Shown here: piece by piece, positions 12,263-25,323 of the stretch
Layout: every line of letters starts with the position of its first letter
Numbering within the stretch: the stretch's first letter is position 1
DNA from: Utricularia gibba
Lineage: Eukaryota > Streptophyta > Magnoliopsida > Lamiales > Lentibulariaceae
Direction of reading: 5' to 3'
Length of the DNA: 64,000 bases
NCBI GenBank assembly: GCA_002189035.1
Contig: NEEC01000016.1
Span: 1,178,001 to 1,242,000 of the forward strand
Notes under the pieces: model-generated
What the model was told of the DNA's origin: nothing
Seen by the model: the letters and a program-made list of their open reading frames with translations, nothing else
Databases searched by the model: none
Translations under genes and position numbers: made by a program

Positions 12263-14890
12263 ATGGCATTGTTAGGAGAAGATGGGCGGGGCTACGAGCT
12301 GGCTCGGAAGCTTGAGAGCCATGGCGTGTGGCGGATTTGGCTTGGTGACGCGCTATACTCCACCTTTGTTCCGTTTCTTTCGTCGCCGGCGACATGGGAC
12401 GCTTTCATGCGCCCTGATGATTCCAAGCCCAGGCCTCATGTCAATCTCCAGCTTCGCGCTCGAGCTTTACTTTTCGATAAGGCCTCTGCTTTGCCATCTG
12501 CTCGACCCAAAAGCCTCCTCTCAGTCTCCAAGCTTAATCCTCATTGTGCGTGCTCTTCCCAAGTTTTGTGCTTTTCCCTGCGTGACTGCTTTTCTGGGAA
12601 TTGGGTTATTTGGAGTATGATGTGGGGATTATGCTGTTAATGTTGGCTTGAAATTTCTTTCCTTCTGGTCTAGTGGGCTGATTTTTTCCTTGGACTCAGA
12701 AATCAGTAGCATTGCAGATCTTTTGTTTGTTAAATGTGCTATTTGATTGACTCATCTAAATTTTGTCTCAGATTTGGAATTGCATGGGGATGATGTATAC
12801 TTCACGCTTGAAAGTAGTTCGCAGAATGGAGGAGATCAGCGTCAACAAGGTTTGGCTTCAAATAAGACTATACCGAAGGTGCTTCCACTTGTGGCTTTGA
12901 TTTTGTAGTATATGCATCATGAAAGTTGTGATATATCTGTGAAAGAATTTTCTGCTGGTTTAATTCCTTACTGTTCTTACATTTATCGAAAGTTTGGCTT
13001 ACAAGGTTAATAATACTTGGCAGGCAAGTTCTAAGTCATCTATTGTTAATAGTTCAAGATATAGTGAATCTGAGGTTGATACCCCGTCTAGAAGATTCAA
13101 GCACGAAGAATGCCCAGAAACTTGGTACAGTCAATTCTTTGAGAAGTACAGAGCAAGCAAGCCATATAGGTTGATGTTTTTTGATAAGGAATCAGAAAAA
13201 CGTACTCCTGAGCAGATGTCTGCGTATCTTAGAGTAGTTGAGAATCATAAGAGACGAAGAGTAACTTTCAAGGAACCTATGTCTAGTTCTCAAGCCAATA
13301 CGGTTATGGGTGAGACAGGAGGGGTGGAAGATGCACTTTTCTTCCCAGAAACAATGTTTACTTTAAACTGTGTACCAGATAGTGCAGTCCTTCAAGTAAA
13401 CAGCATTCAGAATAAAAAAGTTCCCTCCAATGGAGTTCTGGACAACTTGCCTCCAATGATGTCAAAGGGCCCTGCTATAAGCCCTGTTATGATTGAGAGG
13501 CTAGGTATTAGACCTGAGTATCAGACCAGGGGAGGAACTGGATATCAAGGTAGTAAAAAGTTACTCAGTGAGGGACAAGCACTGAAAACGTCAGAAAAAG
13601 TGGTTGCACGGCTACTATCCAGTGTGGGTTTTGATTCTTCTTCAGAAACCTCTCTGGGGGTCCTTGGGGAGCTTTTGAGTGCTCATACACATAAGTTTGG
13701 TAGAATCCTAAAGCTTCTAGGTGACGGTTATCGTAAGCAGTGTTCTGCTATTGAGTTGATAAAAATGTTCCTTCAAACTTTGGGATATAGGTGAGAAGTG
13801 TAATTTTTATTATGCTTCAAGTGTTTTTTTTCTTTACAGATACTGGTTTTCTCGCAAAAAGATAACAAAACAACTCCTTATTGCATTTGTTGAAACCAAA
13901 TGCTGATCCAAGCAGCATGGTTCCTTTCCTTATTATGCCATGAGAATTTTTCATGCCACTGAATATGCTTTTTGATGAGATGATATTTTTTTCTCCGAAC
14001 TGAATATTGGTTTCTTATTTGCAGTGATTTGGGGGCCCTTTCTGAACTAATGAAGGATAATCCTAAATATTCTGCTCAACAAATGCAGCAGCAAGTGATG
14101 GGTATTCAGGCACCGTTGCAGTTACAACAGCAGCCATCCATTCAACAATCTCATCAACAGCAGGTCAGTTTTTCATTAAGTTTTTTGTTCGCAGCAGCAT
14201 AACTTTGCATCTAAAAAGCTGCTAGGAGATAAGGTTTAGGTATTAATAATATTCATCAAACAAGATACCTTGCCTTGATTTTTATATTTTCAGCATTATT
14301 TGGTGATTCAATTGTTAATATTTTCCATTGTCGGGTTTGCCTTTTCTTAGCAGATTCTAAGGCAAATGGGTTCGAATATGCAACAGTTGAGTAATTCGCA
14401 GTACATGGCGCTTCAGAATATGGAACGAATGAGGAGGCGGCAACAACAAACTCCACGCCCCGCCATGGGCATGAATATGGACAAGGAGAGACAGCTGGTC
14501 CAGGTGAAGATGGAAAATCCATCTGATTTCCCCATAGAGACAACTTCCTTTACTGGAGCGAACACCAGAAACCCCCAACAACTGCGGCAGCAGCAACTTG
14601 CAGCAATATCTTCTCTACATGCGCATGCCAACCAGAACAACTTCAGGCCAATGGCATCTCTCGCAGTTCCACAAATGCAATCATCGTAATGCTTTCATGT
14701 TGGGTTGCAGAAGTTCTCCTTTTTCATCAGAGCGAACCGCTGCTTAAATGCAAGTTTACTGTTCTACAGGAGTATTGGAATGGCGAGAGCTCCACCTGTA
14801 AAAGTTGAAGGTTTCCAGGAACTCATGGGCGTGGACTCTTCATTGAAGCATAACACGGATGAAAATAAGCTACTTCAGCCTCAGAAGTAG
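12263..14890 (+). CDS. Plant histone-fold nuclear protein, candidate SAGA-type coactivator subunit
   Basis: Exons: 12263-12545, 12772-12878, 13024-13790, 14025-14163, 14354-14685, 14770-14890; all phases agree. It starts MALLGEDGRGYELARKLE, a strongly conserved plant N-terminus followed by the HGDDVYFTLE block. Exon 3 holds the WYSQFFEKYRASKPYRLMF and TPEQMSAYLRVVENHKRRR blocks. Around the exon 3/4 junction lies a helix-loop-helix stretch (VVARLLSSVGFDSSSETSL, then HTHKFGRILKLLGDGY) that resembles a histone fold of the bromodomain-associated/SPT7 kind. The C-terminus is rich in Gln and Met, as in coactivators. Histone-fold and SAGA links are inference; I recall plant-specific SAGA subunits of this sort but could not compare sequences. 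That the gene is real and conserved is well supported. Confidence 0.75.
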
Positions 14891-16624
14891 CATCATGCTG
14901 TTACTTCCTTCAAAGTGCCTCTACATGTTTAAAACAGGTAACGGTTTAGGACAAATCATTGCTGACTGCATCCCATCTTTTTAGCATTTCTCATGCCCCC
15001 TTTTCAAAATGCATTGTCCTCAAATCAATTTCAGGCTTAAGCACAAAGAAAATGCAGTTGACCAACCCTGAAACGGACAGAAGGCGTGAGGGCTGGGGGC
15101 AAATGATCGCTCCAAAGGAACACAGTAGAAGATATTCAACTCCAAAGAAGGATATGGCATGGTGGAATTACAAGTTGTGGAAATGGGTTTTGGCTATTTG
15201 TTATAAAAGTATATCTATAATGTATCAAGTAGAAGAAACAAGCATTCCCCAAGAATAGCTGAAAGTGCCAAGTTTACTGGTGCACAAAAGAATGGGAGCT
15301 TTATTCATTTTCTGCCGGAAGTGTTTTACATCAAACTTGATCTTGCAAAGCTCAACAACAAAAATGATGCTTAGCATCACTGTGGTTTTGAGGTATGCCG
15401 TCGTTAAATAGTGTTATATCTATAAAAAATCAAGGCAACTAACCATCCAGACAAACTGCGATCAACCTTCAACAGCTGCTGCACAAGGAACAGTAGTCAT
15501 GGTGCATAGCCATGGGAGGATCTCAACCCCCATGCTCATGGGAAATTTCGTGGACCAACAGTGATGTCTCTGTTTAGTGCCCTGAAGTAAGAATCTATTC
15601 TTTGTCATGTAACTTCAACCACCAAAAGCTACTCAACATGAAAACAAATGTTCACTCACGATAATATTTTTTGGGGGAGGTCTTTCTGTTCCACAGATAT
15701 CCGGTTCATCCTTATCCACATTTCAGCTATGCTAACACCAAGGCAAGGCTGCTGCTATATGTATTCTGCGGTTGAAACAAATCAGATTTACAATACAGCA
15801 GTCATTGGTAGCAACTCGTACAGGAAGCTGCAGCCACTCGAGAATTTTCTGCACCGTGAGGAAAAGCTGATTATAGCAAAATATCTCATGTAAATTTACA
15901 TCATGGAATGCAGGAAAAATTACATCTGGTGCATCTGGATACAACCAAACCTTTGTAGATGATCCATTTTAGCAGCCAATTGCTTTAATGATCTGCTGCA
16001 ACTTGTGATCTTAACCAGAGGATTTATAAAAACATCTTTTCCTGCGTTTAATGTCACCAAAAAAAAAAAAAGGATAGATAGAGTGAAGAAGAGGAACGAG
16101 ATGCCTTAAGAAAATAGCATTCCTTAAATAAATGGACCTTATTTAAAACCAGAAACAAAAACAAAGTGAAACCACATGGTGGTGAGGGAGGGAAAGGAAT
16201 CATTTGATCATCATTACAATATAACCAGCATCTTTTTTATGGGCTTAAGTTGCCTAACTATACTATAATAGAAATGAGCAGTGGGTGGCATCTAAAGCAA
16301 TACACACAGAAGTGGGGCATCCTAATCACATCACACCAATCACATAAAAGAATCGAGGAATTGAATATTCAAAACAGCAACACCCATTGGGATATTTTTA
16401 GGTCACGCCAGAAGAGAAAACAGCACAAAAATCTGGAGAATGAAACATACTTACATGTAAAAGTTGACCAACAGAGCTCAAGCATGGTATGAAAGATGGA
16501 TCTTTCCAAGGGATTCTGTTGATGCAACATTGAAAAAAATCAATGCTTAGGTTCTCCGTTCTTTGACCATTACAAAGAAGCAGGTAAGACAGTCATTCTT
16601 ATCAGCCCCATATGCCATCTTAGA
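14891..16624. other. Intergenic between convergent genes; no gene recognised
   Basis: Left part is 3' UTR of the histone-fold gene and right part that of the PPR gene. Composition is closer to transcribed DNA than the AT-rich spacers elsewhere, and a short A run lies near 16060-16071. Open frames are short and match nothing known. Confidence 0.45.
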
Positions 16625-19345
16625 TCACTGGAATCCTCGAATCAAAATTTCACGGGTCTGAGGATTAAGAGTGCAACCACTTTTTTTCATGAGAACAACT
16701 AGTTCAGAGCACTGATCTATAAAGCGACTGTTCAACAAGCCATCGATCAAAATCTTCCACGCTAGTTCATTGTTATTGTAACCACTGTGAAGTAGCCTAT
16801 AGAAAATTTCTTTAGCCTCCACTTCATCCCCTTCATCATACAATCCACACACAAGGAGCTTCATCAACTCTAGATGGGGTAAATATCCACGACAGAGCAT
16901 GGCATTGACTAAAGTCACTGCTTCCTCATGCATTTTCATGTGGCAAAAACACTCTAAGAGCTTGTTGTAAGCTTTTTCATTCAGGGAAATACCATGCTGT
17001 TTCAAATGGTCAACCACCTTACAGGCATCTTCAACACGCCCTTCACTACAAAATCCGCTGATGATTGCAATGTAAGTGTGTGCATTTGGAAGGCATCCAT
17101 GCTCTTTCATTTTTGCAAAGAGCTTGAGAACCATGCTATGGTCCATCAATTGCCATACATCATTAATATTAATGGATCTACCATCTCCATTCTTACCACA
17201 AAATTTCTCATGTAAGAGATGTTTGATAACAACAGCATAGGTAAACTGAGAAGGCTCATGCCCAGCCAAAAACATAGATTTTAAAACATTAAAGGACTTA
17301 TCTAACAATCCTGAACGTCCATATCCATCAATTAGAACTGTATAAACCATCAAATCTGGTTGTACACTCTCTTTCTTCATTTTTTCAATCACATCTTCAG
17401 CCTCTTTAATCCTTCCCAGTTTGCAATAAGCAACAAGAAATGATGTATATAGGCAGACATCCGGTTTATGCCCCACAGATATCACATGATTGAAAACTCT
17501 ATAAGCAATCTCAAATTTAAATTCTTTCAGAATATGCTCTATTATAGTCGAATAGGTAGCAAGATCAGGTGCTGTACCGCTTCTTAACATCTTTTGTAGA
17601 TATCTAAAAGCTTCCTTTCGTTTATTGACCTTGCACAAGCCGTTGATAATCACATTATAAGTGAAGGAGTTCGGGAAGCACCCCTGAGCAAGCATTGCTT
17701 CAAAAAGATTATGTGCCAAGTCAAATTTTTCTGCATTGCAGTACCCATCAATCAAAGAGGTATACATGACATCATTGACATCTATGCCTAACTCTTTAAG
17801 AGAGTTGAAAGTTGCTTGTGCCTCATCAATATTCCCCTTGGCACATAAAGCATCAATTAGGGGACCATAGGTTAACTGATCAGGAATTATATTTTTCTCA
17901 TCCATCAACCAGAGAAGCCGGAGGGCATTATCCACATCACCCGTTTTACAGTGGCCACACACTAAAAGGTTAAATGTCACCAGGTTAGGAGTAATACCTT
18001 GTTCCAGCATCTTATTAAGAAGTTGCATTCCTTTGTGCACTTCCATTTCTTGACAAAAACCAGATATTAACACATTATATGTCCTAACATTAGGTTTGCA
18101 CTCGTTAGATTCCATTGAATCCAGCATCCCTAAAGCAGCATTCATCATTCCCTTCTTACAATATCCATTTATCAAAGCATTATAAGTCACAGCACTTGGA
18201 CGGGACCCGCTATCTAACATCTCCTGCAGCACTTCCAATCCCTCGTCAAGCATCCCATCTTTACATGTACCATCAACAACTACAGTATAAGTGTGTGCAT
18301 TAGGCTTACAACCTTTCTCCTTCATATCATGAAATAGACCCAAAGCTTCTGGACTCCTTTTCAGGTCAAACAAGGCATCAATCAAACTTGTGTAGGTTCG
18401 TACATTTGGAATGCAACCGTCATCCTTCATTTCTGAAAATAGCATTTTTGCCTCATCAACCCTTCGAGCTTCACACAACCCATGAATCAAATTGTTATAC
18501 GAAACCTCATTCCTTGGGCACCCCTTCCCAGGCATAGCCATGAAAACCATCTTAGCAGCATCAACATCCCCTTTCCTGCAATGCCCTAAAATGAATGACG
18601 TGAATGTATGAGTATCAGGCTTCAGGCCCGCCTGAAAGATCATGCTCAAGAAATACTCAGCCTCACTCACATTTCCCAGTTTACAATAAGCATTAATCAT
18701 CGTATTGAATGTGTAAATATTGGGTGATACTTGTTCATCCAACATCTCCTTATAAACAGTTTTCATCTCATCAATCAACACAAATCGTGCCAGCGACATT
18801 AAAACCATGTTATAGCACTTAAGACTGACTCTAAACCTAAATTCGCCATCCTCACCACGATTCATCTTACGCAAAATAGAAAGAGCAAGCCTGGAATCCT
18901 CAGCCGTTTCACAAGACTTAACCATTGAGATCCGGATAACCTCCGCATCCCTAAAAGACTTGCTCTTGACCAAAATCCGCAAAAGGGAGGCATAAGCTTG
19001 CACATCCGGATTGAAAGAAGGCGCTTTGGAAAGAAGATTAAAAAAACTGAGGGCGACATGATGATTGAGATGGGGGTACTGCAATAGAAAAGAGGTGAAC
19101 AAAGAAGAAGACATCGAAGGAATCAATTTCCTAAATGAAGGATGCTTCGGCCAATTAGGCTGGCAAAGAATGCTAAAAAGCTGACGAAACAGGTCAGCGG
19201 AATACTGATCAGGTAGAGAAACAGGTTCCGGCGCGGCAGTGAAAGAATGGCAGAACGGCAACAACCGCGCCGGCCCCAAGGGCGACGATCGCATCATTTT
19301 GACGGCATACACGACTCCGGATAATCGGCGTAAGACGTCATTCAT
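16625..19345 (-). CDS. P-class pentatricopeptide repeat protein, At5g65560-like, 906 aa
   Basis: RNA-binding protein expected in mitochondria or plastids, where P-class PPR proteins stabilise, process or aid translation of specific transcripts. One intact exon of 906 codons, the usual PPR gene form. A roughly 130-residue N-terminus rich in Arg, Ser and Leu (start MNDVLRRLSG) would hold the targeting peptide. About twenty 35-residue repeats follow, recognisable by phrases such as TYNALINGYCKKGMMNAAL, YTSLIDGYCNAEKFDLA and YNVLISGFC. There is no E, DYW or SMR extension. Length and repeat wording resemble Arabidopsis At5g65560. A later in-frame Met (MMRSS) could also start the protein. TGGGCC motifs lie about 110 bases upstream. 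Confidence 0.92.
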   Translation of the reverse strand: MNDVLRRLSGVVYAVKMMRSSPLGPARLLPFCHSFTAAPEPVSLPDQYSADLFRQLFSILCQPNWPKHPSFRKLIPSMSSSLFTSFLLQYPHLNHHVALSFFNLLSKAPSFNPDVQAYASLLRILVKSKSFRDAEVIRISMVKSCETAEDSRLALSILRKMNRGEDGEFRFRVSLKCYNMVLMSLARFVLIDEMKTVYKEMLDEQVSPNIYTFNTMINAYCKLGNVSEAEYFLSMIFQAGLKPDTHTFTSFILGHCRKGDVDAAKMVFMAMPGKGCPRNEVSYNNLIHGLCEARRVDEAKMLFSEMKDDGCIPNVRTYTSLIDALFDLKRSPEALGLFHDMKEKGCKPNAHTYTVVVDGTCKDGMLDEGLEVLQEMLDSGSRPSAVTYNALINGYCKKGMMNAALGMLDSMESNECKPNVRTYNVLISGFCQEMEVHKGMQLLNKMLEQGITPNLVTFNLLVCGHCKTGDVDNALRLLWLMDEKNIIPDQLTYGPLIDALCAKGNIDEAQATFNSLKELGIDVNDVMYTSLIDGYCNAEKFDLAHNLFEAMLAQGCFPNSFTYNVIINGLCKVNKRKEAFRYLQKMLRSGTAPDLATYSTIIEHILKEFKFEIAYRVFNHVISVGHKPDVCLYTSFLVAYCKLGRIKEAEDVIEKMKKESVQPDLMVYTVLIDGYGRSGLLDKSFNVLKSMFLAGHEPSQFTYAVVIKHLLHEKFCGKNGDGRSININDVWQLMDHSMVLKLFAKMKEHGCLPNAHTYIAIISGFCSEGRVEDACKVVDHLKQHGISLNEKAYNKLLECFCHMKMHEEAVTLVNAMLCRGYLPHLELMKLLVCGLYDEGDEVEAKEIFYRLLHSGYNNNELAWKILIDGLLNSRFIDQCSELVVLMKKSGCTLNPQTREILIRGFQ

Positions 19346-19452
19346 GAATGCAAGTCCACTCCCGAGAATGGAGAGGCGTCTGAAGCGAGAAGCGTTAGCC
19401 GTGGAAATGGAAGAAGCTTCTCCTCTGAGAGTAGGGAGGCCGGGTCTCCGTA

Positions 19453-19489
19453 TGGGCCATCCGGATCATGGCCCATTTCCAATTGGGCT
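19453..19489 (-). promoter_or_regulatory. Cluster of three site II-like motifs upstream of the PPR gene
   Basis: TGGGCC at 19453-19458, GGCCCA at about 19470-19475 and TGGGCT at 19484-19489 lie 108-144 bases upstream of the PPR start codon. Such TGGGCY clusters are known in promoters of nuclear genes for organelle proteins. Motifs are seen; function is inferred. Confidence 0.45.
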
Positions 19490-20086
19490 GTACAAACTTG
19501 TTCTCAGTCCATTTTTATTAATATGTAATTTAGAATTCTAAAATTAAGATAAATTAATGTTTAAATATTCAAATTTAAATTTCATTCGAATTTATGTTGG
19601 AGTCATGTGTTCAGTAATTTGAATAATTTTTTTAGAAAAATAAAAATATTAAATTTAAATAATTATTTTTATTTTTCATAATATTTATACAATATTTAGT
19701 ACATATTACATAATTTGAAGTTATGTCTTAAATTATGTAAAATAGAATCAATTTGAGATTGTAAAACTATTTTGTACGATAACATAAAATTATATTATAA
19801 AATTTAATATATAAAATCATTGTATAATTTCATATTATGATATAAATGTATTTTTAGAATAGATAAAAAAAATAAATAGTGTAATTTTTCTAATTAATCT
19901 CTTATTTGATATCTAAAACAAAAATTCAATATTTTCAATAATTTTTAAAATTAATCACATACTCTAAATTTCTGATTTTACTAATAAAAATTAAAATCTT
20001 AAAAAATTAAAAAGAATTATTTTAAAAAATTTATAAAACATAACCCTTGAACTACCTTCCATAACCAATTAATTAAATAACTGATT
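19490..20086. other. AT-rich spacer between PPR promoter and lyase 3' end
   Basis: Very AT-rich with many A and T runs; nothing coding or structured is seen. Confidence 0.5.
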
Positions 20087-23000
20087 TTAAAATATTGGTG
20101 GTGTTTCGAGACGAATGTAATCATACATCAGTTCGTTGAAGCGTCCGTGGGCGTTGGGTTGGGTCAAGAAGATGGTGTTTTCTCCGGGAAGAAGCAGACA
20201 CCCCTGTATGCTGATGCTGAACAGATGGTACAGCCCATGAATCCCATGTCTGGCCACTGCGTTGTCTCTCCCCAAAACTTCCGTCGAGAACAGGGGATGT
20301 TTCGAGTTAACTCCAACCTGACAGAAAGGAAGAAGAAGGTTACTTGTCTTTCTCCAGCGGAGCACAGGGGGAGAGGAGGATGGAGTTACTTGGAGAATGG
20401 CTCCATTTGCAGAAGCAATTGCTACTTGAAGAGTGTAATTTGAATCGGCTTTCAGGCTCCGGAGATCGAACACGATCCGCCATGTTGTTCCTTGAAATGC
20501 ACCGTTTCCCATGTCCCTGATTCTCAGATTCGAGTGTTAGTGTTAGTGTGCGTCTCCAAGGGAAGAAAAGAGCTCTTCTTTTACCTGGTAACCTGAGCGA
20601 AAAACCAGTCTAATGTGTAGTCATCTTTTCCGACTCTGAAAACCAGGTCTTGTTCAGGGTATAGCGCTGCGTAGCGTTCCCAGAGCCCGTACTGCCTGAA
20701 TCTATACACACCCAAGGGACTAGTGAGCGAAACAGAGGATCCAGGAGGCTGGGAAAGGGAAAGCTGTTCAGCAACCTTTGATCGGAGCTGTTGCCTTTGG
20801 TTGCATATTGGTGGATTTTGTACTTGGGGTCGGGGTCGGGGATGAAGAACTCAGCAGCAGATCGGTCAGGAACTCCGATTTCCCATAGAGTAAGGCCTTC
20901 TCTTGGAGGTTGGAAGGTGACATCTCCTAATGCGATGTCGGATCCTGGGGGAATGGCCACCTCTGAGATGTGCTTGTAATCCCCCAAGACTCCTGGTACA
21001 AATGCAAAGAGGCTGTATTCCCCTGGAACCACGTTTTTTAGCAGAAAACTGCCATCGCTCTCGGCTTGTGTCCAGAACTGATATCCCTGCAAGAAGGCAA
21101 CAGACATTGATTTCTGGTGATGCAAAGCTTCTGTTAAGGCTGCATCTTGTGAGTCTAAGTAGAAAATACACCTTGTTTTCGTGCTGCCATGTCGCCGCCG
21201 CCCCTGCTGCTGCTAATCCAACGTGGGCTGAAGTTGCCGGAACAGGGTGATCATCCACCGCCCTGTGATACAAACAACATGCTCTGAGGATGGCTGAAGG
21301 TTCTACACTTCTATTCGTTTGATCAAAATGGCCAACCAGTCATGAACCAGGAGTCTGCCATGGACGGTTCCTCTGCTCTCAGCCTTGAAGAAATCATTTG
21401 AGAAGGGGAAACTGTATGGCCACTCTGCCTCCTCTACTCCCATCTGATTCAGACATTGAATTCGTTGTAACCAGAGATGGCAATTGGAGTTAAAAAGACA
21501 CGAAATTTATCACTGTACCATCCTCTTTGCATCATCCCAGAGACGAGAATGATCTCCTGCCCCGGAATAATCTGAATTAAGATACACAAAAACAGGGCCA
21601 AGAACCTTCTTCCATGACTCAGCAGCATCAAACTCCAGAGCCAATTCTTTTCCTGCGTAATGCGGGCTGATGAACACCTTCATGATTGTAATCCAAACGA
21701 TGGTCTGTTACGTTACGGTTATATTGAAAACATCCAAAAGTTAGCTTCTACTCACAGAGAGAAGTGTTGGTCCAACATGAGAAGTAAGATCCTGCTTGAA
21801 GGGGCCGCCGGTTTTGAACTCATTGCTCGGCGTAATCATCCAAAATCCGACGGCGGCGTCGCTGCTGGCCCATCCATGAACTTTATTGTCCTTGTTGTCG
21901 CTAGAGTAAAAGTACTTATCGTCCACCTTATGCACCAGAACTCAAGTTTAACTCCAGCTCTGGTTTTACTTCATTCTGATGCAGAGGAGAAGAAGATTAC
22001 CTCCCCATGGAGGTCGGGGTTCTCCGGATTTGTGAGAAGAACGGCTTCCGGATAGTCCAGAGGCTGGCCGTGGAGACGGTCCTCAGCCGTCGGCATGAAT
22101 CTTTGTCTCTCATCGGAAATTGCCATATACTGAAACCTACACGAACATTTCCCTTTCAATTGTAACGCTGATCCATCATGAAACAAACCAGTTCACATCG
22201 ACTGGTTTGACAGAAAAGCAAAGGCAGTACTTGTTTTTCTTAAGCTTGAACTCCAATCTTGCTATCTGCATGGTGAATGCTGGCCAATCCTTCAACTTTT
22301 CCAGAACAGCGTACGAGTAGAACCCAGAGGATCCACGCAGCATAACAAACCTGTTCATCGACAAGAACTAGAAGCCAATCATGCAAAACAAAATCTCTTC
22401 CAAACCATATGAAACAGCAGACGACTCTGCTGCAGTCATTTCAAAAATCTTATTCCATATTGAGAAAATATACCTTTTATCTACTCTCAGGGGAACTTTG
22501 TTGCTCCCGTAGCTCCATTCTGCAGTGCATGAAACCTCTGCGTGGTTCTCATTATGAGTTATGATCTCGTAACTCTCCCCAGCTAACCTGTAAAGAGAAA
22601 CCTATAGCCTCAGGTTATATTGTGGCTTTCAAGCTTGACATTACTTGAAACCCTAAACATTACTTGTCGAATGTTCGAGCTTTTTCATCTCCTGGATTGT
22701 TCCAGACGACATTCCAGCGTCTGCCATGCGTAACAAGCTTAGAAACAACTCTAAAAATACACATGCCTCCATCCTACACCAGCACAACATTAATTTAAGC
22801 TTCAAAGTTACCCTCTTTCATCTTCAGCAAGTTCATCGTCCAGCAAATTTTCGCCTCCGCCGTACGTGACGCTGGTGATCGTCCCGACGGGGACCTTTAT
22901 CGTGATCGAAACAATGCCGTTGCTCATCACCAACTGCCATAAAATTTCAATACCATGAAAAACAAAAAACTGCCAACCGTCCAAGAGAGCTGTGAGATAT

Positions 23001-23290
23001 TGCATACGTAATCATCCTCTTCAAAAATCTGCAGAACTCTGGCTGCTGGTTCAGCATTCCTCTTCTTATAAGGCCGTGGCCTGAGATAAAACAATCTTCA
23101 CGTTCTAAAGCAAACACACCAACACATACTGAACTATCAGAAGCCATAGATGACATTCGAACCCGGAAACATCGCGGGAGGCCGCCGCAAACGGTAGAGT
23201 AGCAAGCAGCAAAGCTCCACAGAACAACAGAATAACAGATACACCAAACCCTTTACCCATTGCTCCAGAATGCACCACCGGAGCAGGCAT
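20087..23290 (-). CDS. Rhamnogalacturonate lyase, polysaccharide lyase family 4
   Basis: Secreted enzyme cleaving the rhamnogalacturonan I backbone of pectin by beta-elimination in the cell wall. Fifteen exons from the start: 23290-23163, 23080-23008, 22933-22812, 22720-22664, 22587-22474, 22350-22231, 22136-22001, 21926-21756, 21677 to about 21520, 21443-21337, 21262-21172, 21086-20776, 20695-20587, 20516-20390, 20317-20087. The N-terminus has a signal peptide (VSVILLFCGALLLATLPFA); an inner Met at 23260 may be the true start. Landmarks: GRWNVVWNNPGDEKARTF, RFVMLRGSSGFYSYAVLE, FQYMAISDERQRFMP, HGWASSDAAVGFW, then the fibronectin-like part with FLLKNVVPGEYSLFAFVPG and the carbohydrate-binding-like end with RHGIHGLY and MYDYIRLE. 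No frame breaks seen. Plant genomes usually carry several copies. Confidence 0.9.
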
Positions 23291-25323
23291 GCAGACAGAT
23301 ATGAAGAAGAAGGAGTTGGTTGGAGTTTGTAAAAACAGTTGAGTTTGTTCAGACTTTTGGAAGACAGATGGGGTTTCGTTGCGACAAGAGGATTTTGAGG
23401 GGGGAGATTCTGGACGTATTGAATGATGGTGTTGTGGTCAAAACTTGTACAAACATGGTTGTGTAATAAAGGAACATTAAATGTGGCTAAGATTCTTCCG
23501 TAAAAGGTAAGTAAAAATGGGAATTTGAAAGCATATTCTACTACATTTAGGGTTAGATAATCAAATCCGTAACTTCCGACTAAAGATAATACCGCCGACT
23601 TGACAGATAATTATGGTAATGTTCCTTTGACCACCCCTACCGTAGCAGCAGAGGAATATTTTCTTTACAAGGATTGTGGGCCGAAAGCCCAGGCCCATTC
23701 CTTTTTTTTTTTGCTTTAGATTTCTCTGGAGTTTTTTTTTAATTTATTTCGATTAAACTCCTCAATAATGACTTTATTTTTTATTTTTTAGTTTTAAACT
23801 TGTATTTTCACATCTCGTAATGAATTTTCTCTATTTTTTTTCTAGTTTGTATTAAATTTCATGTATTATATATCTATTTATGACTAAATTTCATGTTCTG
23901 GGTTGGAAAACTTATTCTTCTATGTTTAATGAATAATTTTCCATTTATTCTTTAGATTCGATTGGATTTTACAAGTATCTGAGTACATATGTTACATACA
24001 TTCTATAATGACTCTAAGTCAAGATTCATAAATAAATGATATTGTTTATGAGTTTTGATGAAATGTAACAACTCCTAACTTTTTGGTTCGAGTGTATCAA
24101 TGTTTTGTTGTCACCATACCCCAATCCAATAGACATATATTGATCTTGCATTTGAATCATTGGATCATTGGTAACACTTAAGTATATATGCAAAATTCAA
24201 TCACGAAGATAATTAATGAGAGAATTATATGAGGTAATTCTCATACCTCTCTACAAGAGAGTATAAGGAAACCTAGGTAACATTGAGCATACTCAGTTTT
24301 TCATATAACTGAATATCCAGAAGAATTGGAAAAAATGCAATTACAACAAATATAATTGGAGATGATTCTAATTCAAAAAAGAGTGTTCTTATTTAATGCT
24401 TATCATTTAAGGTTATTTTTATTGTTTGTATTCACAACTCTATTTATAAAATTGTGGTAGTTTATATTCTGTTTCTAACTACACCATTCTCTTAAAAAAC
24501 AATTCAATATGATCAATATTCATGCTACGACTTGTGTGTTTTACTATATGCTCATACTATATAATATAATTAAATATATTGATTTACTACATTTATATGT
24601 ATTGATGGCTTATAAATTACATTTTTTCTAATATTCCAATGGTAATCATTTACCGTATTTGAAATGTTTATCATTTATTAAATTGTAAATAGTCAAAGTG
24701 TGACATATGAAATAAACTTTATAACTCTTTCAATGTTCGATGATACTTTTTACTTAAAAATTTTATGACTACATTCAAATCTCTTGCTAATTACATAGAT
24801 AACTTAAACTACTACTATACTATTCTTTCAAATGATTATAAAATATTTCATGGCCTTATTTTGGAATAAAGTATGGTAGACTGATTTTTCGTATTCCGTA
24901 TATTATTCGTATAACAATTCAAATGCTATTAACATTATTAATTAATTTTCATATATTCATGTTAATCTCTCCAACTTCTTTTTTGTATTTTTGAAAATAA
25001 TTTGATTATTTTTAAAACAATTTCGTTTTTTGAATAATATACTAAATTTTGATTATCTGGTAGTCTCGTTTGTCAGCAAATTTTGATGGCCATACGAACA
25101 TGTGGCAGGGAATTCATCAAAACCCATTTAGCTTCCATGTGGTGCAATCGCTACCACGGGATGCGACGCTTTGACACCGCTGCTTTGGTAGGTGTGCGTT
25201 TGTTGCCTTGGTGCCCAGCTTTCCCCATTTCTGAAACTCCCCGGGAGGAGATCTCAGGTCGTGGGCTGTTCAATTGCTGCGCCAAGTTTTTCTCCTGAAC
25301 ACAGTGCGATACTGGGCATCTCG
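23291..25323. other. Intergenic; divergent promoters flanking an AT-rich spacer
   Basis: The lyase (-) and the SPA15-type gene (+) are transcribed away from each other. TGGGCC at 23677-23682 and GGCCCA at 23692-23697 lie about 400 bases before the lyase. 23700-25070 is AT-rich without coding signal. 25080-25323 is richer in GC and reads as the leader of the next gene; an earlier ATG at 25083 opens a different frame of 71 codons. Confidence 0.5.

Noticed and set aside
25083-25298. Earlier ATG frame as the start of the SPA15-type gene
   Set aside because: It is in another frame, stops at 25298 and has no conserved wording; the in-frame start at 25324 is better.
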